A stretch of DNA of 64,000 nt from DATMTS01 sp035564555 (lineage in GTDB: Bacteria; Actinomycetota; Actinomycetes; Actinomycetales; Microbacteriaceae): assembly GCA_035564555.1 (NCBI GenBank), contig DATMTS010000106.1, positions 62,001 to 126,000 on the forward strand, in the 5' to 3' direction. Of this stretch, positions 50,839-59,271 are shown piece after piece; within the stretch, counting starts at the first letter, position 1, and every line of letters starts with the position of its first letter. Both the position numbers and the translations under genes were made by a program. The notes beneath the pieces were generated by a model. That model had not been told where the DNA came from. It was given only the letters and a program-made list of their open reading frames with translations, and ran no database searches.

Positions 50839-51801
50839 TCAGTTCCAGAGGGTGCGGAGCGCGGAGAGCGTGATGACGTCGTCCTCGAGGGCGCCGCCTT
50901 CGTGGCCGTTGTACGGCCACACCACGATCTGTTTCTCGCCGGCATACTCGTTGAAGGCGCCGAAGACGGTCGACGGCGGGCAGGTGGCATCCATCAACGC
51001 GGTGGAGAACCAGGCCGGAGCGGTCGCCCGGCGGGCGAAGTTGACTCCGTCGAAGTACGCCAGCACCTCGTGCACGCGCTCGGTCTTCGCGCGGTGCACT
51101 GCGAGGTAGCGACCGATCTCCCTATAAGGCTCATTGTCGGTGCTCACCGTCGCGCGCGGGAAATCGCACAGGAACGGCACGCGGGGGAAGGCCGCGGCGA
51201 GGTCGGGAACGAGCCCGGCCACGGCGAGCGTGATGCCACCGCCCTGGCTTCCGCCGAGGATGGCCAGACGTGAGGAGTCCACGGCCTCGAGTGACCGGGC
51301 GGCGTCCACCGCGCGCACGGCATCCGTGAAAAGCCGCCGGTAGTAGTAGGTCTCACGGTCGTCGATGCCGCGCGTCATGAAGCCGGGAATCTGCGGGCCC
51401 GAGCCGTCCGGGTCGGGCGTGTCGCCGAGGTTCCACGAGGAGCCCTGGCCGCGCGTGTCCATGAACAGGTGGGCGTAGCCCGCGGATGCCCAGATCAGGT
51501 TCTCGAGCACATGCCCGCGGCCGCCGCCGTAGCCCTGATACTGCACGATCGTCGGCAACGGGCCGGTCGCACCGCGCGGAACGCGCAGCCAGGCGCGCAC
51601 CGGCTGGCCGTTGTAGCCGGCGAAAGTCACATCGAAGGTGTCGATGGTCGCAAGGCCGGTCTCGACCGGGGCGAGACGCACGTCGATGTCGAACGATCGG
51701 CTCTGCTGCAGCGTCTCCTCCCAGAAAGCGTCGAAGTCGTCTGGGTTGCGCTGTGCGCTGCGGTACTCGCGCAGCTGCGGCTCGGGGAGGTCGATGAACA
51801 C
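50839..51801 (-). CDS. Acetyl-xylan esterase (AXE1 / cephalosporin-C deacetylase family, CE7)
   Basis: A 320-residue alpha/beta hydrolase. Nucleophile Ser185 lies in GGSQGGG, Asp is near 271 (LMDATCPPST) and His near 301 (YNGHEGG). The family RGQGSS (about 117) and FMTRGIDD motifs are present; CE7 enzymes are hexamers that deacetylate xylo-oligosaccharides in the cytoplasm. No signal peptide. It lies 65 nt behind the GH3 gene and ahead of the lacI gene, matching the arabinoxylan theme. A CATAGGATTAT stretch some 15 nt before its ATG might give it a separate promoter. Confidence 0.94.
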   Translation of the reverse strand: MFIDLPEPQLREYRSAQRNPDDFDAFWEETLQQSRSFDIDVRLAPVETGLATIDTFDVTFAGYNGQPVRAWLRVPRGATGPLPTIVQYQGYGGGRGHVLENLIWASAGYAHLFMDTRGQGSSWNLGDTPDPDGSGPQIPGFMTRGIDDRETYYYRRLFTDAVRAVDAARSLEAVDSSRLAILGGSQGGGITLAVAGLVPDLAAAFPRVPFLCDFPRATVSTDNEPYREIGRYLAVHRAKTERVHEVLAYFDGVNFARRATAPAWFSTALMDATCPPSTVFGAFNEYAGEKQIVVWPYNGHEGGALEDDVITLSALRTLWN

Positions 51802-51866
51802 CAGATAATCCTATGGGCGGGTCGAGTTGGATCGGCGTAGCACGCGCACCGCATGGCGCCTGCGGA

Positions 51867-54236
51867 CTACTCGACGAGCGCGCCGTTCGCCCGCGCGAGC
51901 AGTTCGTCGAGCTTCTCCTCGGGGAATCCGACGCCCGGGAACCGGCCGATCCGCACAAGGGGCATCGACTTGACCATCTCGAACGCGTCGGGATTCGACA
52001 TCAACCCACCCGCCTCGCCTTCGCCGGCGGACTGTTTCATCAGCTCGTCGAGGATCCGCCCGCCACGGGGGTGGGACATCCAATCGCCGATCGTCGAATC
52101 GCGGTCGAGCGCCGCAGCGGGTTCGCTGACCTGCACCGCGATCGTTGCCGACAGGCGAAGGTCGCGGGAACTGCGGCCGACGTGGATGCCGACCTGTCCG
52201 GATTCGACGTGCCAAGCGTTCAGCCGCGGATGGAAGTACGCCAGGTCTCGGCGGCCGAGCGTCAGCGTCACGTCCCGGCTCTCACCCGCGGTCAGCGGGA
52301 CGGAGGCGAAACCGCGCAACTCGCGCTGCGGCCGTTGCACCTGCGTGCTCGGCGCGGCGACGTACAGCTGCACGACCTCGCGTCCGTCCACGGCTCCGGT
52401 GTTGACGACCCTCACCGTCACGTCGATCTCGAGGTCGTCGTCGCTCCCGCGCACGGCCGTTCGCAGATCGGAGTATTCGAACGAGGTGTACGACAGACCG
52501 TGACCGAACGGATAGCTGACCGGCAGCTCTCGCGCGTCGTACCACCGATAGCCGACGAAGACGCCCTCGGTGTACTCGACGTGGCCGAACGCCCCGGGAA
52601 AGCTCAGGTATGACGACGTGTCCTCCAGACGCACCGGGATGGTCTCGGCCAGATGCCCGGAGGGGTTCGCGAACCCGAACAGCAGGTCGGCGATCGCGCC
52701 ACCGCCTGCTTGGCCGAGCAACCAGCCCTCGAGGATGCCCGCCGCGCGGCCCTCCCAGTCGGAGACGCGCACGGCGGAGCCGTTGGAGAGCACGACGACG
52801 ACATTCGGGTTCGCATCGGCCACGGCGTTGAGCACGGCGAGCTGTTCGGCAGGCAGATCGATGTGCGTGCGGTCGTACCCCTCCGATTCTGCTGAGTCCG
52901 GGAGGCCGAGGAAGACCACGACGATCTCGGCACCGCGCGCCGTCTGCACCGCCTCGGAAAGGAGGGCGGCGGCGGCATCCGTCTCTCCCGCCGAAGTCGC
53001 CGAAGGGCGGCCGGAGGCGACGTATCCGGGAGCGAAGGCGACAGTTCCGGTGGAGAGCCGGCGCAGTTCGTCGAGCGCGCTGTCCAGCCGAGTCGGCACG
53101 ATCTGCGAGCTGCCGGCGCCCTGGTAGCGCGGTGTGCGTGCGAACTCGCCGATCACGGCGATGGATGCCGCAGGCTCGATGGGCAGGATGCCTCCCTCGT
53201 TCTTCAGCAGCACGGCGCACCGCGCCGCGACCTCGCGGGCGAGCGCGTGATGCGTTTCGGCCAGGTCGGTCGGCAGCACCGGTTCGGCTTCGAGAACGTC
53301 GCCGGCGTGCTTCGCGACCAGTTCGAGGACGTTCCGCACCGCGGCATCCAAATCCTCCGTCGAAAGGCGTCCGTCGTTGACCGCCGCCACGACGACGGCA
53401 GGTCCCACGCCTCCGGAATCCGGCATCTCGAGGTCGAGTCCGGCGGCGACGCCGGCCGCTCTGTCGTTCACCGCTCCCCAGTCGGAGACGACCAGCCCGT
53501 CGAAGCCCCACTCGCCGCGCAGCACCTCGGTGAGCAGCCAGTGGTTCTCTGAGGCGTAGACGCCGTTGATGCGGTTGTACGAGCACATCACCGTCTCGGG
53601 GGCGGCCTGTTTGACGGCGCGTTCGAATCCCGCCAGGTAGATCTCTCGCAGCGCACGCACGTCGACGTCGGCACTGACGCGAAGCCGATCGGTCTCCTGG
53701 TTGTTCGCGGCGAAGTGCTTGAGCGAGGTGCCGACGCCCTGCGACTGCACACCTTCGATGAGCGCAGCGCCCAGTTCCCCTGCTATCCGCGGGTCTTCGG
53801 AGAGGTACTCGAAGTTGCGCCCGCACAACGGCGAGCGTTTGATATTGATGCCGGGCCCCAGCAGCACCTGAACGTCGAGCGCCTTCGCCTCACGGCCGAG
53901 CGCTTCGCCGACGCGCCTGACGAGCTCGGAATCCCAGCTGGAGCCGAGCGAGGTCGCGGGCGGGAAGCACGTCGCCGGGTAGCTGCCACCGATTCCGAGA
54001 TGGTCGCCCGCTGGTTGCCGGCGCACGCCGTGCGGGCCGTCGCTGAGCGTGATCGACGGCACGCCGAGGCGCTGGATCGGTGTGGTCGACCAGAAGCCTG
54101 TGCCGGTGGCGAGCGCGGCCTTCTCTTCCAGGGTCAGGTGGCGCAAGACGTTCTCGACATCGATGGCGATCATCTTCTCATTCTTGCTTGCGCCCGGCGC
54201 ATTCGCTGCGGGTAGTGCAGGAGAATCCTGCGACAT
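51867..54236 (-). CDS. GH3 beta-glycosidase
   Basis: A 789-residue enzyme. Domain order is an N-terminal TIM barrel (about 30-340) with nucleophile Asp252 in VVSDWGAVNDR and substrate residues in SLKHFAANNQE and RNFEYLSEDP; an alpha/beta sandwich (about 350-570, CAVLLKNEGGILP, VFLGLPDSAESEGYDR); and a C-terminal fibronectin-III-like domain (about 590-700, YPFGHGLSYTSFEYSDLRTA). No signal peptide, so it is cytoplasmic. It hydrolyses terminal beta-glucose or beta-xylose residues. The start is uncertain: ATG at 54236 has no clear ribosome site, while ATG at 54173 (MIAIDVENVLRHLTLEEKA) begins where most homologues do. Confidence 0.92.
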   Translation of the reverse strand: MSQDSPALPAANAPGASKNEKMIAIDVENVLRHLTLEEKAALATGTGFWSTTPIQRLGVPSITLSDGPHGVRRQPAGDHLGIGGSYPATCFPPATSLGSSWDSELVRRVGEALGREAKALDVQVLLGPGINIKRSPLCGRNFEYLSEDPRIAGELGAALIEGVQSQGVGTSLKHFAANNQETDRLRVSADVDVRALREIYLAGFERAVKQAAPETVMCSYNRINGVYASENHWLLTEVLRGEWGFDGLVVSDWGAVNDRAAGVAAGLDLEMPDSGGVGPAVVVAAVNDGRLSTEDLDAAVRNVLELVAKHAGDVLEAEPVLPTDLAETHHALAREVAARCAVLLKNEGGILPIEPAASIAVIGEFARTPRYQGAGSSQIVPTRLDSALDELRRLSTGTVAFAPGYVASGRPSATSAGETDAAAALLSEAVQTARGAEIVVVFLGLPDSAESEGYDRTHIDLPAEQLAVLNAVADANPNVVVVLSNGSAVRVSDWEGRAAGILEGWLLGQAGGGAIADLLFGFANPSGHLAETIPVRLEDTSSYLSFPGAFGHVEYTEGVFVGYRWYDARELPVSYPFGHGLSYTSFEYSDLRTAVRGSDDDLEIDVTVRVVNTGAVDGREVVQLYVAAPSTQVQRPQRELRGFASVPLTAGESRDVTLTLGRRDLAYFHPRLNAWHVESGQVGIHVGRSSRDLRLSATIAVQVSEPAAALDRDSTIGDWMSHPRGGRILDELMKQSAGEGEAGGLMSNPDAFEMVKSMPLVRIGRFPGVGFPEEKLDELLARANGALVE
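54217..54231. other. Short palindrome at the 5' end of the GH3 gene
   Basis: GCAGGAGAATCCTGC has 6-bp arms around GAA. It lies within the first codons if the long start is used, or in the leader if ATG at 54173 is the true start. It could be an operator or hairpin affecting initiation; no matching site was seen elsewhere. Confidence 0.4.
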
Positions 54237-54331
54237 CCCGGGCGCTCAACCCACCTGGAACGGTGTGGCGCGAAAATCTCCTGCAATCGCGGCACGCACG
54301 TGCTGCGCTGTGCCGTCGCGGGACCGGTTTC

Positions 54332-55573
54332 TCAGGCCGAGAGGTCGGCGAGCACGGCCTCGAGTTGGGCGACGGCCCAGTCGACATCGGCCGGATCGAT
54401 GACCAGCGGGGGCGCGAGGCGAATCGTGGAGCCGTGCGTGTCCTTGACCAGCAGGCCCCGATCCATCAGGCGCTCGCAGACCTCGCGCCCGCTGGCGAGC
54501 GCCGGATCGATGTCGATGCCCGCCCACAGTCCGACGCCGCGCACGGCGACGACGCCGTGTCCCAGCAGACGCTGCAGACCTGCATGCAGACGCAGCCCGA
54601 GCAGTTGGGCGCGCTCCTGAAGGTCCCCGACCGCGAGCATCCGCACCACTTGCAGCCCGATGGCCGAGGCCAGCGGGTTGCCGCCGAACGTCGAACCGTG
54701 CTCTCCGGGTCGGATCACGCCGAGCAGTTCGCGGTTGCCGACCACTGCGGACACCGGAACGATGCCGCCGCCGAGCGCCTTGCCGAGAAGGTACAGGTCG
54801 GGCACGACGCCGACAAGGTCGCAGGCGAAGGTCGCCCCGACCCTGCCCAGCCCCGTCTGGATCTCATCGGCGATCAACAGCACATCATGATCGGTGCACA
54901 GTGCCCGCAACGCGGGCAGATACCCGGCAGGCGGAACGATCACGCCCGCCTCCCCTTGGATCGGCTCGATCAGCACGGCGACGGTGTTCTCGTCGATGGC
55001 TGCGGCGAGCGCGCCGACGTCCCCGTACGGCACGGTGCGGAATCCGGGCGTGAACGGGCCGAAGCCCTCGCGCGCGACCGGGTCGTCGGAGAAACCGACG
55101 ATGGTCGTCGTGCGGCCGTGGAAGTTGCCGGACGCCACGATGATGTTCGCCTGGTCGGCCGCGACGCCCTTCACGCGGTAACCCCAGGCGCGTGCGATCT
55201 TGATCGCCGATTCGACGGCCTCGGCTCCCGTGTTCATCGGCAGCACCATGTCTTTGCCGGCGAGCGCCGCGAGTTCGGTGACGAAGGGTCCCAGCTGATC
55301 GTTGTGGAAGGCGCGACTGGTCAGCGTGATGCGGTCGAGCTGCTCGCGCGCGGCTGTCAGCAATGCCGGGTTCGAATGGCCGAAGTTGACCGCCGAGTAC
55401 GCGGCCAGACAGTCCAGATAGCGGCGGCCCTCGACATCCGTGACCCAGGCGCCCTCCCCGAACGAGATGACGACCGGCAGCGGACTGTAGTTGTGCGCCG
55501 CGTGCTCGTCTTCTTCGCTCAGGAACCGGGACGCCGTGGGCGACACGGCTGCGACCGTCTCGGATGCGTTCAT
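54332..55573 (-). CDS. rocD: Ornithine--oxo-acid aminotransferase
   Basis: A 413-residue class III PLP-dependent aminotransferase. The PLP lysine is Lys265 in LLGKALGGG and the pyridine-N partner Asp236 lies in LIADEIQTGLGR. MNTGAEAVESAIKIARAWGY, NFHGRTTTIVGFSDD and EHGSTFGGNPLA are specific to ornithine aminotransferases. It converts L-ornithine to glutamate-5-semialdehyde, which PutA-type enzymes oxidise to glutamate. ATG at 55573 overlaps the stop of the upstream amidinohydrolase gene (ATGA), so both act together in arginine/ornithine breakdown. Confidence 0.95.
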   Translation of the reverse strand: MNASETVAAVSPTASRFLSEEDEHAAHNYSPLPVVISFGEGAWVTDVEGRRYLDCLAAYSAVNFGHSNPALLTAAREQLDRITLTSRAFHNDQLGPFVTELAALAGKDMVLPMNTGAEAVESAIKIARAWGYRVKGVAADQANIIVASGNFHGRTTTIVGFSDDPVAREGFGPFTPGFRTVPYGDVGALAAAIDENTVAVLIEPIQGEAGVIVPPAGYLPALRALCTDHDVLLIADEIQTGLGRVGATFACDLVGVVPDLYLLGKALGGGIVPVSAVVGNRELLGVIRPGEHGSTFGGNPLASAIGLQVVRMLAVGDLQERAQLLGLRLHAGLQRLLGHGVVAVRGVGLWAGIDIDPALASGREVCERLMDRGLLVKDTHGSTIRLAPPLVIDPADVDWAVAQLEAVLADLSA

Positions 55574-56430
55574 CTGCGCAATTCCAGGGTGCAACACTTG
55601 ACGCCGCCCCCGCCCAGCAGCAACTCGGAGAGGTCGACGCCGATCGGGTTGTAGCCGCGTTCGCGCAGTTGCCGTTCGAAGTCTTTGGCGCGGCTGGAGA
55701 TCACGACGTTCTTTCCATCGCTGATCGAGTTCAGGCCGAGCACCGTCGCGTCTTCGTCGCCGACCAGGATGGCGTTCGGAAAACGCTCCTCGAGGGTGCG
55801 TCGGCTGGCCTCGTCGAAGGCGCCGGGCAGGTAGGCGATGTTGGCACCGGCGGCGCCGGTCACCGGGTCGAGAACGGAGATGGCCGTGTCGAGGTGGTAG
55901 AACCGCGGATCGACGAGCGTCAGGCTGACGACCTCGCGGTCGAAGACCCGCGCGACCTCGGCGTGACTCTCGGTCGACGTGCGGAATCCGGTGCCCGCGA
56001 GCACCGTGTCGCCCGCGAGCATCAGGTCGCCCTCGCCCTCGTTGATGAACTCCGGCTCGGCGACCGTGAATCCGTTGTCGGCGAACCAGCGCATGAAGGC
56101 CGGCCCCTCGGGCTGGCGCTCGGGGTAGGTGAAACGCGCGCCGTAGGCGAGGTCGTCGATGATGAAACCGCCATTGGCGGTGTACACCATGTCAGGAAGA
56201 CCGTCGATCGGGTCGATCAACTCGATCTCGTGGCCGAGTGACACGTAGGTGTCGTAGAGCGTCTGCCACTGCCGAACGGCGAGCGAGGTGTCTGTCGGGT
56301 TCTGCGGATGCATCCACGGATTGATGCGGTAACTCACGGTGAAGTACTCGGGGCGGCACATCAGATAGCTGCGCTTGGTCGCGACGCGCTCGGTCGAGGC
56401 TGTGCTGGGTGCGGTCTCGAGTGCTGACAT
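55570..56430 (-). CDS. Dimethylargininase-like amidinohydrolase (DDAH/arginine deiminase superfamily)
   Basis: A 286-residue guanidino-group hydrolase. The N-terminal MVYTANGGFIID with its Asn, NEGEGDLMLAG, the catalytic His179 in RFYHLDTAISVL and a Cys near the C-terminus (KCCTLELRR, Cys279/280) match the DDAH family. Such enzymes release citrulline from methylated arginine, or act on arginine or related substrates. Coupling to rocD by a 4-nt overlap suggests a role in arginine-to-glutamate conversion. A CAGACT box 6 nt before the ATG could be a weak leaderless promoter. Exact substrate is not certain. Confidence 0.87.
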   Translation of the reverse strand: MSALETAPSTASTERVATKRSYLMCRPEYFTVSYRINPWMHPQNPTDTSLAVRQWQTLYDTYVSLGHEIELIDPIDGLPDMVYTANGGFIIDDLAYGARFTYPERQPEGPAFMRWFADNGFTVAEPEFINEGEGDLMLAGDTVLAGTGFRTSTESHAEVARVFDREVVSLTLVDPRFYHLDTAISVLDPVTGAAGANIAYLPGAFDEASRRTLEERFPNAILVGDEDATVLGLNSISDGKNVVISSRAKDFERQLRERGYNPIGVDLSELLLGGGGVKCCTLELRR

Positions 56431-56473
56431 GATTCCAGTCTGACACGCAGGTATCCGGAGTTATCCGTCGAAC

Positions 56474-56494
56474 TGCGCGAAATAATGCGACGCA
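56474..56494. promoter_or_regulatory. Possible Lrp/AsnC binding region
   Basis: An AT-containing patch flanked by TGCG and CGCA (core GAAATAATGCG) lies in the 105-bp gap between the divergent amidinohydrolase and AsnC genes. The symmetry is imperfect, so this is a tentative site for the adjacent AsnC regulator. Confidence 0.3.
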
Positions 56495-56522
56495 TCCAGT
56501 CGCCCACGCAACGATCCACCCC

Positions 56523-56528
56523 TACGAT
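56523..56528 (+). promoter_or_regulatory. -10 box of a leaderless transcript
   Basis: TACGAT ends 7 nt before the ATG at 56536 of the AsnC-family gene. Confidence 0.5.
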
Positions 56529-56535
56529 GGGCGAC

Positions 56536-56973
56536 ATGGACAACCTCGACCGCAGCATCCTCGACCTGCTCAGGCAGAACTCACGTGCGGGATACGGCGA
56601 CATCGGCTCGGTCGTGGGCCTGTCGGCCTCGGCGGTCAAGCGGCGCGTCGACCGGCTGGTGGGCGATGGGGTGATCCGCAGCTTCACGATTCAGGTCGAC
56701 CCGCTCGTCGACGGGATGAGCACCGAGGCGTACGTGGAACTGTTCTGCCGCGGCACCGTCGCGCCCGACGAATTGTTGCGCATCCTCTCGGCCGTGCCCG
56801 AAGTGGTGGATGCCGGCACCGTCACGGGAAGCGCCGACGCGATCGTGCACATCCGTTCTCGCGACATCCCGAGCCTTGAGGCCGCCCTGGAACGCGTGCG
56901 GCTGGCGCCGAACGTCGACCACACGCGCAGCGCGATCGTGTTGTCCCGGCTGATCCACCGCACGCAGGACTGA
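56536..56973 (+). CDS. Lrp/AsnC family transcriptional regulator
   Basis: A 145-residue regulator. The winged helix is DNLDRSILDLLRQNSRAGYG with DIGSVVGLSASAVKRRVDRL, and the ligand-binding RAM domain includes YVELFCRGTVAPDELLRILS. Such proteins sense amino acids and often control the divergent catabolic operon, here the amidinohydrolase-rocD pair. ATG at 56536 is preferred: a TACGAT box ends 7 nt upstream and family members start at this point. ATG at 56527 would add three residues. Confidence 0.9.
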   Translation: MDNLDRSILDLLRQNSRAGYGDIGSVVGLSASAVKRRVDRLVGDGVIRSFTIQVDPLVDGMSTEAYVELFCRGTVAPDELLRILSAVPEVVDAGTVTGSADAIVHIRSRDIPSLEAALERVRLAPNVDHTRSAIVLSRLIHRTQD

Positions 56974-57029
56974 GTCCGAGGGCGCGGTGGCCGCGACGAT
57001 CAGCACGGGATGCGGTCGCACGTCGGATG

Positions 57030-57035
57030 TACCCT
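57030..57035 (+). promoter_or_regulatory. -10 box of a leaderless transcript
   Basis: TACCCT ends 6 nt before the ATG at 57042 of the alpha/beta hydrolase gene. Confidence 0.5.
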
Positions 57036-57041
57036 CGGACC

Positions 57042-57719
57042 ATGACGTTCGTCCTGATTCCGGGTGCCGGTGGAACGGCGTGGTACTGGCATCGGGTGCA
57101 GGCCGAGCTGGCCGCACGGGGTCACGACGCCGTGGCCGTCGAGCTGCCCGCGGGTCGTGCTGACGACCTCGCTGCGTACGCCGACGCCGTCGTCGAAGCG
57201 GCCGGCGAGCCGGATGCCGTCACCCTCGTCGCGCAATCGATGGGCGGGTTCACGGCCGCCCTCGCGGCCGAGCGCCTTCCGGTCAGGGCGATCGTCTTTC
57301 TGAATGCGATGATCCCTGTTCCCGGCGAGACACCCAGCGGCTGGTGGGATGCCGTCGGGCATGCGGACGCGATGCGGACGAGCGACCTCGCCGCCGGTCG
57401 CGACCCGGCTGCCCCTTTCGATCTGGCGACCTACTTTCTGCACGATCTGTCGGATGACCTCGCCGCTCAGCTGTCCCAGCACGGCGGGCAGGACACCGCG
57501 GCGTTGTTCGGCTCGATCTGCGATTTTGCGCGATGGCCCGATGTGCCGATGCGTGTCATGGCCGGTCGCGACGATCGCTTCTTCCCCCTCGACTTCCAGC
57601 GCGGGGTGGCGCGGGATCGCCTCGGCTCAGACGTCGATGAGGTGCCGGGCGGGCATCTCGCGGCTCTGTCGCATCCGGCGGAGGTGGCGCAGGTGATGCT
57701 CGACTTCGGATTCGAGTGA
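57042..57719 (+). CDS. Alpha/beta hydrolase
   Basis: A 225-residue hydrolase. The N-terminus is FVLIPGAGGTAWYWHRVQAE, the nucleophile Ser is in VAQSMGGFT near residue 66, Asp is in AGRDDRFFP near 180 and His is in PGGHLAALSHPAEVA near 207. This compact form is like hydroxynitrile-lyase/esterase-type or EstC-like members. No signal peptide; substrate unknown. A TACCCT box 6 nt before ATG 57042 points to leaderless expression. The GntR gene follows after 24 nt and may be co-transcribed. Confidence 0.88.
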   Translation: MTFVLIPGAGGTAWYWHRVQAELAARGHDAVAVELPAGRADDLAAYADAVVEAAGEPDAVTLVAQSMGGFTAALAAERLPVRAIVFLNAMIPVPGETPSGWWDAVGHADAMRTSDLAAGRDPAAPFDLATYFLHDLSDDLAAQLSQHGGQDTAALFGSICDFARWPDVPMRVMAGRDDRFFPLDFQRGVARDRLGSDVDEVPGGHLAALSHPAEVAQVMLDFGFE

Positions 57720-57743
57720 GCGTCGCGCAGCGCGATCTCGAGC

Positions 57744-58118
57744 ATGATTGATCCGATGAAGCTCACAATCGATCCGGCGTCGGCGACGCCGCCGTACGAG
57801 CAGGTGCGAATACAGGTCGTCGAGGCGGTTCGCGCGGGAGACCTCGTGCCCGGCACCCGGTTACCGACGGTGCGGCGACTCGCAGGAGAGCTGGGGCTGG
57901 CCGCGAACACGGTCGCCCGCGCTTACCGGGAACTCGAGCACGACGAGGTGATCGTCACACGCGGTCGCAACGGCTCATTCGTGGCCGAGACGGGCGATAC
58001 GACACACCGTCTGGCCCAGCACGCGGCGTCGGCCTATGCCGATCGTGTCGCCCAACTCGGCGTGAGCCCCGACGAGGCGCTTGCCATCGTCACGGCCGCG
58101 CTGCGCGCGCCGCGCTGA
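57744..58118 (+). CDS. GntR family regulator (YtrA subfamily)
   Basis: A 124-residue protein comprising a single winged helix (PPYEQVRIQVVEAVRAGDLV, LPTVRRLAGELGLAANTVAR, AYRELEHDEVIVTRGRNGSF) and a short C-terminal helical tail, the form of the YtrA subfamily that controls ABC transporter operons. No transporter is next to it here. ATG 57744 or 57756 may be used; neither has a strong ribosome site, and translation may depend on the preceding hydrolase gene. It converges on the aldo/keto reductase gene, 12 nt apart. Confidence 0.9.
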   Translation: MIDPMKLTIDPASATPPYEQVRIQVVEAVRAGDLVPGTRLPTVRRLAGELGLAANTVARAYRELEHDEVIVTRGRNGSFVAETGDTTHRLAQHAASAYADRVAQLGVSPDEALAIVTAALRAPR

Positions 58119-58130
58119 CGGCGCGGCGGT

Positions 58131-58961
58131 TCAGTGCCCGACGACATCCGAGTCCACGCCGGGGCCGGCGGTGCCGTCGAGCCGGTCGAGAGCAAGCAGC
58201 TCCTGTTCGTTCAGTTCGAAGTCGAAAACGTCGAGGTTCTGCCGGAGGCGCTCCGGATCGTGTGAGCGAGGAATCGCGACGAGCCCGTTCTGCACGTGCC
58301 AGCGCAACACCACCTGGGCGGGAGTCTTGTCGTGCACCAGGCCGATCTGCTCCAGTTGCGGGTTGTCGAGCAGCCCGGTTCCACCACCGCCGAGCGGGCT
58401 CCACGACTCGGTCACGATTCCGCGCTCCGCGTGGAATGCGCGGTGGTCGAGCCGGGGATGCTGCGGGCTGAGCTGCACCTGATTCACCGCGGGAGCCACG
58501 GATGTCTGCGCCAGCAGCGTACGAAGGTGCGCGGGCTTGAAGTTCGAGACGCCGATGGCGCGGGCCTTGCCCGATTCGGCGAGCTTCTCGAAGGTGCGCC
58601 AGGTGTCGACGAACAGGTCGCGCTGCGGCAGCGGCCAGTGCATCAGCAGCAGATCGACGTACTCCAGCCCCAGCCGGTCGAGACAGGCATCCAGCCCCGC
58701 GATCGCCCGGTTGTCGCCCTGATACGGTCCGTCGAGTTTCGTGGTGACGAACAGCTCGCCGCGCGGCACGCCGCTGGCCCGGATGCCCCGACCCACCCCG
58801 ACCTCGTTGTCGTACTTGGCGGCGGTGTCGATGTGGCGATAACCGAGTTCGACGGCCGTGACGATGACCGGTTCGATCTGTTCGTCGTTCAGCGACGCGG
58901 TGCCGAGTCCGAGCTGCGGGATGCCGGTTCCATTGTTGAGCGCGATGCTGGGGACGGTCAT
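58131..58961 (-). CDS. Aldo/keto reductase (2,5-diketo-D-gluconate reductase type)
   Basis: A 276-residue NADPH-dependent reductase. The start PSIALNNGTGIPQLGLGTAS, the catalytic Asp/Tyr in RHIDTAAKYDNEVGVGRGIR, Lys in LFVTTKLDG and His in DLLLMHWPLP are all present, then AIGVSNFKPAHL and IPRSHDPERLRQNLDVFDF. It reduces carbonyl compounds such as keto sugars or methylglyoxal. TAGCCT lies 6 nt before the ATG at 58961 with no ribosome site, so the message is probably leaderless. Confidence 0.93.
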   Translation of the reverse strand: MTVPSIALNNGTGIPQLGLGTASLNDEQIEPVIVTAVELGYRHIDTAAKYDNEVGVGRGIRASGVPRGELFVTTKLDGPYQGDNRAIAGLDACLDRLGLEYVDLLLMHWPLPQRDLFVDTWRTFEKLAESGKARAIGVSNFKPAHLRTLLAQTSVAPAVNQVQLSPQHPRLDHRAFHAERGIVTESWSPLGGGGTGLLDNPQLEQIGLVHDKTPAQVVLRWHVQNGLVAIPRSHDPERLRQNLDVFDFELNEQELLALDRLDGTAGPGVDSDVVGH

Positions 58962-58967
58962 CGTCCC

Positions 58968-58973
58968 AGGCTA
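58968..58973 (-). promoter_or_regulatory. -10 box of a leaderless transcript
   Basis: TAGCCT on the minus strand lies 6 nt before the ATG at 58961. Confidence 0.5.
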
Positions 58974-59053
58974 CGCCGCCGCCCCAGCGCGGTCACTGCG
59001 CGCACCCGCACGCGCGTACGGCGGACGCCAGTGGGCGTGCTCCACCGCAACGG

Positions 59054-59095
59054 CATGCGCCATGCCCCATGCCCCATGCCCCATGCGCCATGCCC
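59054..59095. repeat. Six tandem 7-nt repeats CATGCSC
   Basis: Units CATGCGC, CATGCCC (three times), CATGCGC and CATGCCC follow one another without gaps in the 310-bp gap 58962-59271 between the aldo/keto reductase start and the putA stop. The gap also holds a dispersed palindromic element and an 8-nt repeat tract; no gene was recognised in it. Confidence 0.85.
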
Positions 59096-59123
59096 CAGTC
59101 AACTCGCTCCACCGACACGCCAT

Positions 59124-59181
59124 GCGCCAGTTCTCACGCTGTGCGCCAGAACTTGCGGCGCGTGGCGTGAGAACTGGCGCA
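59124..59181. repeat. Intergenic palindromic element (second copy of the one in the GntR gene)
   Basis: GCGCCAGTTCTCACGC (59124-59139) and its exact complement (59165-59180) form a 16-bp stem. Inside, 59142-59181 matches 33 of 40 positions of the element at 17974-18013, read in reverse. An overlapping alternative pairing (CTGTGCGCCAG at 59139 with CTGGCGCACAG at 59174) also exists. It may also end putA transcription, but no T-run follows. Confidence 0.8.
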
Positions 59182-59224
59182 CAGGGAGCCGCCGCGGCCT
59201 CGCATGCGACCGCGCCCAGTCGTG

Positions 59225-59270
59225 CAGGCGCGCAGGCGCCCAGGCGCGCAGGCGCGCAGCGCGCAGCGCG
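59225..59270. repeat. Short tandem repeats CAGGCGCS / CAGCGCG
   Basis: Four 8-nt units (CAGGCGCG or CAGGCGCC) followed by two 7-nt units (CAGCGCG) abut the putA stop codon. Likely replication-slippage DNA; copy number may vary between strains. Confidence 0.75.
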
Positions 59271-59271
59271 T

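Noticed and set aside
54080..55654. 524-codon plus-strand frame opposite rocD and the GH3 gene start
   Set aside because: Overlaps two well-supported genes; composition is typical of a shadow frame.
59054..59095. Possible CRISPR-like repeat array
   Set aside because: Units are only 7 nt and contiguous with no spacers, so it is a simple tandem repeat.
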